Below are positions 56,664 through 64,000 of a stretch of DNA of 64,000 bases, piece after piece (positions within the stretch are counted from its first letter, which is position 1; the number at the start of each line of letters is the position of its first letter). Source of the DNA: Symsagittifera roscoffensis (Eukaryota > Xenacoelomorpha > Acoela > Convolutidae); the NCBI RefSeq assembly GCF_963678635.1, contig NC_087067.1, positions 38,076,686 through 38,140,685 on the forward strand, written 5' to 3'. A program made the translations under genes and the position numbers. The notes below the pieces were generated by a model. The model was not told where the DNA came from. It did no database searches and was given only the letters and a program-made list of their open reading frames with translations.

Positions 56664-57890
56664 ATTCTAATTCACTGTCTGATATTTTGCCTTTTGTTTT
56701 TTCGTGAAGTGTCAAAGTAAACAGAAAGGTCAAATCAGACATTGAAGTTTGAAGTTGATAAAAATGAGGTGTCCGAAATGTTACTTCTTGATTAATTTTG
56801 AAGGCATATAGGACCTACACCATTCATCAATTTAGTTTGCATTGATTTTCAAGCTCATTGTGAAAAAGTTGATTGCATCCACGAATTATAATATGGGTTA
56901 CTCGATTTTTGAAAAATTTTTGCTTTCTTATCTCTCATGTTTAACTCTTGTATACAAACAACTGGTCAATATAACAGATAACAATCTTTAGCTTTCTCTA
57001 TGTGGGCTGCTCACAGCAGAGAAAAGTTGAATGTTAATTTTTTCAATTGAACTACTGTAATATTTCATTTTCCCTGTCTGAAATGTTGCTTCCTGATGCA
57101 TCTTGAAGTGTCAAAGCAGACAGAATTTATAGAACGGTTCAACCGATAAAACGTTTGGTTTTTCTGGTTGTTTTGCTCTACAGCGAAGATGTTGTTTTTG
57201 CTTTTTGCAGATGTAAGCTCTATAAGTATATTCTGCTCTCAAAGTGTATGACTTGTTGTTTCTTTCTTTTTGAAGATTAATTGGACCGAAGCTATTCATC
57301 AATAAATTTTGCTTTGAGCTTAAAGCTCTTTGTGAAAAAAATTGATCACACCCCACTATTTTTTAACACCCTCATTTGGGTTTTTCTGTTCAGTGTAAGA
57401 TTCTGTTTCACTGTCTGATGTTTTGCCTTTTGTTTTTTCGTGAAGTGTCAAAGCAGATAGAAATGTCAAAGCAGACACTGAAGTTTGAAGTCGAAAGAAA
57501 TGAGGTGTCCGAAATGTTGCTTCTTAATTAATTTTGAAGACATATAAGACCTACACCATTCATCAATGTAGTTTGCATTGAGTTTCAAGCTCATTTTGAA
57601 AAAGTTGATTACATCCACGAATTATAATATCGGTTACTCGATTTTTGAAAAAGTTTTGCTTTCATATCTCTCATGTTTAACTCTTTTATACAAACAACTG
57701 GTCAATATAACAGATAACAATCTTTAGCTTTCTCTATGTGGGCTGCTCACAGCAGAGAAAAGTTGAATGTTGATTTTTTCAATTGAACTACTGTAATATT
57801 TCATTTTCCCTGTCTGAAATGTTGCTTCCTGATGTATCATGAAGTGTCAAAGCAGACAGAAAATATAGAACGGTTCAACCGATAAAACGT

Positions 57891-60800
57891 TTGGTTTTTC
57901 TGGTTGATTTGCTCTACAGCGAATATGTTGTTTTTGCTTTTATCAGATGTAAGCTCTATAGTTATATTCTGCTCTCAAAGTGTATGACTTGTTGTTTCTT
58001 TCTTTTTGAAGATTATTTGGACCGAAGCTATTCATCAATAAACTTTGCTTTGAGCTTAAAGCTCTTTGTGATAAAAATTGATCACACCCCACTATTTTTC
58101 AACACCCTCATTTGGGTTTTTCTGTTCTGTGTAAGATTCTGTTTCACTGTCTGATGTTTTGCCTTTTTGTTTTTTCGTGAAGTGTCAAAGCAGATAGAAA
58201 TGTCAAAGCAGACACTGAAGTTTGAAGTCGAAAGAAATGAGGTGTCCGAAATGTTGATTCTTGATTAATTTTGAAGTTATATAGGACCTACACCGTTCAT
58301 CAATGTAGTTTGCATTGAATTTCAAGCTCATAGTGAAAAATTTGATTACATCCACAAATTATAATATCTATTATTCGTTTTTTGAGAAAGTTTTGCTTTC
58401 ATATCTCTCATAATAACTCTTTTATACTAAGAACTGATCAATATAGCAGATAACAAACGTTAGCTATCTTTATGTGGACTGCTCACAGCAGAGAAACATT
58501 AAAATGTTGATTTTGTCAATTAAACTACCTGTAATAATTCATTTTCACTGTCTGAAATGTTGCTTCCTGATGTATCTTGAAGTGTCAAAGCAGACAGAAA
58601 TTATAGAACGATTCAACCGATAAAACGTTTGGTTTTTCTGGTCGGTTTGCTCTACAGCGAAGATGTTGTTTTTGCTTTTATCAGATGTAAGCTCTATAAT
58701 TATATTCTGCTCTCAAAGTGTATGATTTGTTGTTTCTTTCTTTTTGAAGATTAATTGGACCGAAGCTATTCATCAATAAAATTTGCTTTGATCTTAAAGC
58801 TCTTTGTGAAAAAAATTGATCACACCCCACTAATTTTTAACACCCTCATTTGGGTCTTCTGTTCAGTGTAAGATTCTGTTTCACTGTCTGATGTTTTGCC
58901 TTTTTGTTTTTTCGTGAAGTGTCAAAGCAGATAGAAATGTCAAAGCAGACACTGAAGTTTGAAGTCGAAAAAAATGGTGTCCGAAATGTTGATTCTTGAT
59001 TAATTTTGAAGTTATATAGGACCTAAACCGTTCATCAATGTAGTTTGCATTGAATTTCAGGCTCATAGTGAAAAAGTTGATTACATCTAAAAATTATAAT
59101 ATCTATTACTCGTTTTTTGAGAAAGTTTTGCTTTCATATCTCTCATATTAACTCTTTTATACTAAGAACTGATCAATATTGCAGATAACAAACGCTAGCT
59201 TTCTCTATGTGGACTGCTCACAGCAGAGAAACGTTAAAATGTTGATTTTGTCAATTAAACTACCTGTAATATTTCATTTTCACTGTCTGAAATGTTGCTT
59301 CCTGATGCATCTTGAAGTGTCAAAGCAGACAGAATTTATTGAACGATTCAACCGATAAAACGTTCGGTTTTTTTGGTTGTTCTGCTTTTCAGCGAAGATG
59401 TTGTTTTTGCTTTTGCAGATGTAAGCTCTATAATTATATTCTGCTCTCAAAGTGTATGACTTGTTGTTTCTTTCTTTTTGAAGATTAATTGGACCGAAGC
59501 TATTCATCAATAAAATTTGCTTTGAGCTTAAAGCTGTTTGTGAAAAAAATTGATCACACCCCACTATTTTTTAACACCCTCATTTGGGTTTTCTGTTCAG
59601 TGTAAGATTCTGTTTCGCTGTCTGATGTTTTGTCTTTTGTTTTTTCGTGAAGTGTCAAAGCAGATAGAAATGTCAAAGCAGACACTGAATTTTGAAGTCG
59701 AAAGAAATGAGGTGTCCGAAATGTTGCTTCTTAATTAATTTTGAAGACATATAGGACCTACACCATTCATCAATGTAGTTTGCATTGAGTTTCAAGCTCA
59801 TTGTGAAAAAGTTGATTTCATCCACGAATTATAATATGGGTTACTCGATTTTTGAAAAATTTTTGCTTTCTTATCTCTCATGTTTAACTCTTTTATACAA
59901 ACAACTGGTCAATATAACAGATAACAATCTTTAGCTTTCTCTATGTGGGCTGCTCACAGCAGAGAAAAGTTGAATGTTAATTTTTTCAATTGAACTACTG
60001 TAATATTTCATTTTCCCTGTCTGAAATGTTGCTTCCTGATGCATCTTGAAGTGTCAAAGCAGACAGAATTTATAGAACGGTTCAACCGATAAAACGTTTG
60101 GTTTTTCTGGTTGTTTTGCTCTACAGCGAAGATGTTGTTTTTGCTTTTTGCAGATGTAAGCTCTATAAGTATATTCTGCTCTCAAAGTGTATGACTTGTT
60201 GTTTCTTTCTTTTTGAAGATTAATTGGACCGAAGCTATTCATCAATAAATTTTGCTTTGAGCTTAAAGCTGTTTGTGAAAAAAATTGATCACACCCCACT
60301 ATTTTTTAACACCCTCATTTGGGTTTTCTGTTCAGTGTAAGATTCTGTTTCGCTGTCTGATGTTTTGTCTTTTGTTTTTTCGTGAAGTGTCAAAGCAGAT
60401 AGAAATGTCAAAGCAGACACTGAATTTTGAAGTCGAAAGAAATGAGGTGTCCGAAATGTTGCTTCTTAATTAATTTTGAAGACATATAGGACCTACACCA
60501 TTCATCAATGTAGTTTGCATTGAGTTTCAAGCTCATTGTGAAAAAGTTGATTACATCCACGAATTATAATATGGGTTACTCGATTTTTGAAAAATTTTTG
60601 CTTTCTTATCTCTCATGTTTAACTCTTTTATACAAACAACTGGTCAATATAACAGATAACAATCTTTAGCTTTCTCTATGTGGGCTGCTCACAGCAGAGA
60701 AAAGTTGAATGTTAATTTTTTCAATTGAACTACTGTAATATTTCATTTTCCCTGTCTGAAATGTTGCTTCCTGATGCATCTTGAAGTGTCAAAGCAGACA

Positions 60801-63416
60801 GAATTTATAGAACGGTTCAACCGATAAAACGTTTGGTTTTTCTGGTTGTTTTGCTCTACAGCGAAGATGTTGTTTTTGCTTTTTGCAGATGTAAGCTCTA
60901 TAAGTACATTCTGCTCTCAAAGTGTATGACTTGTTGTTTCTTTCTTTTTGAAGATTAATTGGACCGAAGCTATTCATCAATAAATTTTGCTTTGAGCTTA
61001 AAGCTCTTTGTGAAAAAAATTGATCACACCCCACTGTTTTTTAACACCCTCATTTGGGTTTTTCTGTTCAGTGTAAGATTCTGTTTCACTGTCTGATGTT
61101 TTGCCTTTTGTTTTTTCGTGAAGTGTCAAAGCAGATAGAAATGTCAAAGCAGACACTGAAGTTTGAAGTCGAAAGAAATGAGGTGTCCGAAATGTTGCTT
61201 CTTAATTAATTTTGAAGACATATAAGACCTACACCATTCATCAATGTAGTTTGCATTGAGTTTCAAGCTCATTGTGAAAAAGTTGATTACATCCACGAAT
61301 TATAATATCGGTTACTCGATTTTTGAAAAAGTTTTGCTTTCATATCTCTCATGTTTAACTCTTTTATACAAACAACTGGTCAATATAACAGATAACAATC
61401 TTTAGCTTTCTCTATGTGGGCTGCTCACAGCAGAGAAAAGTTGAATGTTGATTTTTTCAATTGAACTACTGTAATATTTCATTTTCCCTGTCTGAAATGT
61501 TGCTTCCTGATGTATCATGAAGTGTCAAAGCAGACAGAAAATATAGAACGGTTCAACCGATAAAACGTTTGGTTTTTCTGGTTGATTTGCTCTACAGCGA
61601 ATATGTTGTTTTTGCTTTTATCAGATGTAAGCTCTATAGTTATATTCTGCTCTCAAAAGTGTATGACTTGTTGTTTCTTTCTTTTTGAAGATTATTTGGA
61701 CCGAAGCTATTCATCAATAAACTTTGCTTTGAGCTTAAAGCTCTTTGTGATAAAAATTGATCACACCCCACTATTTTTCAACACCCTCATTTGGGTTTTT
61801 CTGTTCTGTGTAAGATTCTGTTTCACTGTCTGATGTTTTGCCTTTTTGTTTTTTCGTGAAGTGTCAAAGCAGATAGAAATGTCAAAGCAGACACTGAAGT
61901 TTGAAGTCGAAAGAAATGAGGTGTCCGAAATGTTGATTCTTGATTAATTTTGAAGTTATATAGGACCTACACCGTTCATCAATGTAGTTTGCATTGAATT
62001 TCAAGCTCATAGTGAAAAATTTGATTACATCCACAAATTATAATATCTATTATTCGTTTTTTGAGAAAGTTTTGCTTTCATATCTCTCATAATAACTCTT
62101 TTATACTAAGAACTGATCAATATAGCAGATAACAAACATTAGCTATCTTTATGTGGACTGCTCACAGCAGAGAAACATTAAAATGTTGATTTTGTCAATT
62201 AAACTACCTGTAATAATTCATTTTCACTGTCTGAAATGTTGCTTCCTGATGTATCTTGAAGTGTCAAAGCAGACAGAAATTATAGAACGATTCAACCGAT
62301 AAAACGTTTGGTTTTTCTGGTTGGTTTGCTCTACAGCGAAGATGTTGTTTTTGCTTTTATCAGATGTAAGCTCTATAATTATATTCTGCTCTCAAAGTGT
62401 ATGATTTGTTGTTTCTTTCTTTTTGAAGATTAATTGGACCGAAGCTATTCATCAATAAAATTTGCTTTGATCTTAAAGCTCTTTGTGAAAAAAATTGATC
62501 ACACCCCACTATTTTTAACACCCTCATTTGGGTCTTCTGTTCAGTGTAAGATTCTGTTTCACTGTCTGATGTTTTGCCTTTTTGTTTTTTCGTGAAGTGT
62601 CAAAGCAGATAGAAATGTCAAAGCAGACACTGAAGTTTGAAGTCGAAAAAAATGGTGTCCGAAATGTTGATTCTTGATTAATTTTGAAGTTATATAGGAC
62701 CTAAACCGTTCATCAATGTAGTTTGCATTGAATTTCAGGCTCATAGTGAAAAAGTTGATTACATCTAAAAATTATAATATCTATTACTCGTTTTTTGAGA
62801 AAGTTTTGCTTTCATATCTCTCATATTAACTCTTTTATACTAAGAACTGATCAATATTGCAGATAACAAACGCTAGCTTTCTCTATGTGGACTGCTCACA
62901 GCAGAGAAACGTTAAAATGTTGATTTTGTCAATTAAACTACCTGTAATATTTCATTTTCACTGTCTGAAATGTTGCTTCCTGATGCATCTTGAAGTGTCA
63001 AAGCAGACAGAATTTATTGAACGATTCAACCGATAAAACGTTCGGTTTTTTTGGTTGTTCTGCTTTTCAGCGAAGATGTTGTTTTTGCTTTTGCAGATGT
63101 AAGCTCTATAATTATATTCTGCTCTCAAAGTGTATGACTTGTTGTTTCTTTCTTTTTGAAGATTAATTGGACCGAAGCTATTCATCAATAAAATTTGCTT
63201 TGAGCTTAAAGCTGTTTGTGAAAAAAATTGATCACACCCCACTATTTTTTAACACCCTCATTTGGGTTTTCTGTTCAGTGTAAGATTCTGTTTCGCTGTC
63301 TGATGTTTTGTCTTTTGTTTTTTCGTGAAGTGTCAAAGCAGATAGAAATGTCAAAGCAGACACTGAAGTTTGAAGTCGAAAGAAATGAGGTGTCCGAAAT
63401 GTTGCTTCTTAATTAA
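57891..63416. repeat. 3678-bp five-unit higher-order repeat
   Basis: 57891-58154, 58881-59066 and 59280-59564 recur at 61582, 62559 and 62958. The two copies are nearly identical, with small indels. Unit order is x-y-z-w-w then x-y-z-x, so the third cycle skips the w units. Confidence 0.85.
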
Positions 63417-64000
63417 TTTTGAAGACATATAGGACCTACACCATTCATCAATGTAGTTTGCATTGAGTTTCAAGCTCATTGTGAAAAAGTTGATTACATC
63501 CATGAATTATAATATCGGTTACTCGTTTTTTGAAAAAGTTTTGCTTTCATATCTCTCATGTTTAACTCTTTTATACAAACAACTGGTCAATGTAACAGAT
63601 GACAATCTGTAGCTTTCTCTATGTGGGCTGCTCACAGCAGAGAAAAACTGAATGGTTGATTTTCTCTATTGAATTTTTGTAATATTTCATTTTCACTGTC
63701 TGAAATGTTGCTTCCTGATGTATCATGAAGTGTCAAAGCAGACAGAAAATATAGAACGGTTCAACCGATAAAACGTTTGGTTTTTCTGGTTGATTTGCTC
63801 TACAGCGAATATGTTGTTTTTGCTTTTATCAGATGTAAGCACTATAGTTATATTCTGCTCTCAAAGTGTATGACTTGTTGTTTCTTTCTTTTTGAAGATT
63901 ATTTGGACCGAAGCTATTCATCAATAAACTTTGCTTTGAGCTTAAAGCTCTTTGTGATAAAAATTGATCACACCCCACTTTTTTTCAACACCCTCATTTG

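Larger units (their letters stand above)
54415..57356. repeat. 1697-bp higher-order repeat with hairpin insert
   Basis: Segments starting 54415, 54718 and 55416 recur at 56112, 56415 and 57111 (offset 1695-1697 bp) with few changes. Each copy has two standard units plus a roughly 227-bp partial duplication joined by the unusual insert. Confidence 0.85.
51926..64000. repeat. 738-bp tandem satellite, right block (about 16 units)
   Basis: The same landmark starts at 52422, 53155, 53892 (variant), 54626, 55588, 56323, 57283, 58019, 58757, 59491, 60226, 60961, 61698, 62436, 63169 and 63905. Spacing is 733-738 bp except two intervals of about 961 bp that contain an insert. It runs off the window end. 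Confidence 0.96.

Noticed and set aside
39421..63416. Many short 60-95 codon open frames on both strands in the 738-bp array (for example MVFLVDLLYSEDVVF)
   Set aside because: They recur because the satellite recurs. Lengths change with indels between units, stops are not conserved, and no splice or codon signature is seen.

Overview
This window is AT-rich metazoan nuclear DNA, probably from an invertebrate; the phylum cannot be fixed from the sequence. It carries two intron-rich protein genes on the + strand, both cut by a window edge, in a background of transposons, tRNA-derived SINEs and satellite DNA. Every exon was joined by GT-AG junctions with matching phase. The spliced lengths are multiples of three: 3585 nt for the first gene (with one 78-nt mini-intron removed) and 1836 nt for the second.

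Region 1 (about 1-25.1 kb) is the 3' part of an R3H-domain gene of the R3HDM1/R3HDM2/encore family. The R3H domain is encoded by two exons (555-1051 and 8844-9053). Thirteen further exons encode a long Gln/Asn/Ser/Gly/Met-rich tail ending at a TGA at 25088-25090. Its introns hold a 221-bp foldback MITE (8528-8748), a complete but broken Mutator-like (MULE) transposon with long modular terminal inverted repeats (14901-17317), SINE copies and old AT-rich dispersed repeats.

Region 2 (25.1-29.5 kb) is intergenic: 3' UTR, SINEs and diverged repeats.

Region 3 (29499-beyond the window) is the 5' part of a class I myosin heavy chain. Thirteen exons give 612 residues of motor domain with P-loop, switch I, switch II and an acidic TEDS-site residue. 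An extra phase-compatible copy of exon 6 lies at 33500-33599 and is a candidate mutually exclusive exon.

Region 4 (about 39.0-64.0 kb) follows the last visible myosin exon. It is a satellite of about 738 bp per unit with 28 sampled units. Each unit is itself an ancient dimer of two diverged half-units. The units form local higher-order repeats: alternating A/B dimers at 43-47.7 kb, a 1697-bp repeat carrying an unusual hairpin/inversion insert at 54.4-57.3 kb, and a 3678-bp five-unit repeat at 57.9-63.4 kb. One 4.0-kb APE-type non-LTR retrotransposon (47924-51925), flanked by a 9-bp target-site duplication, interrupts the array. If the assembly is right, the satellite fills an intron of more than 25 kb in the middle of the myosin motor.

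The most unusual material is the nested satellite and its hairpin/inversion junctions, the candidate myosin exon duplication, the retrotransposon with C-terminal C2H2 fingers joined by an octapeptide repeat, and the MULE with its MITE-like relative. No complete novel multi-gene system is visible.
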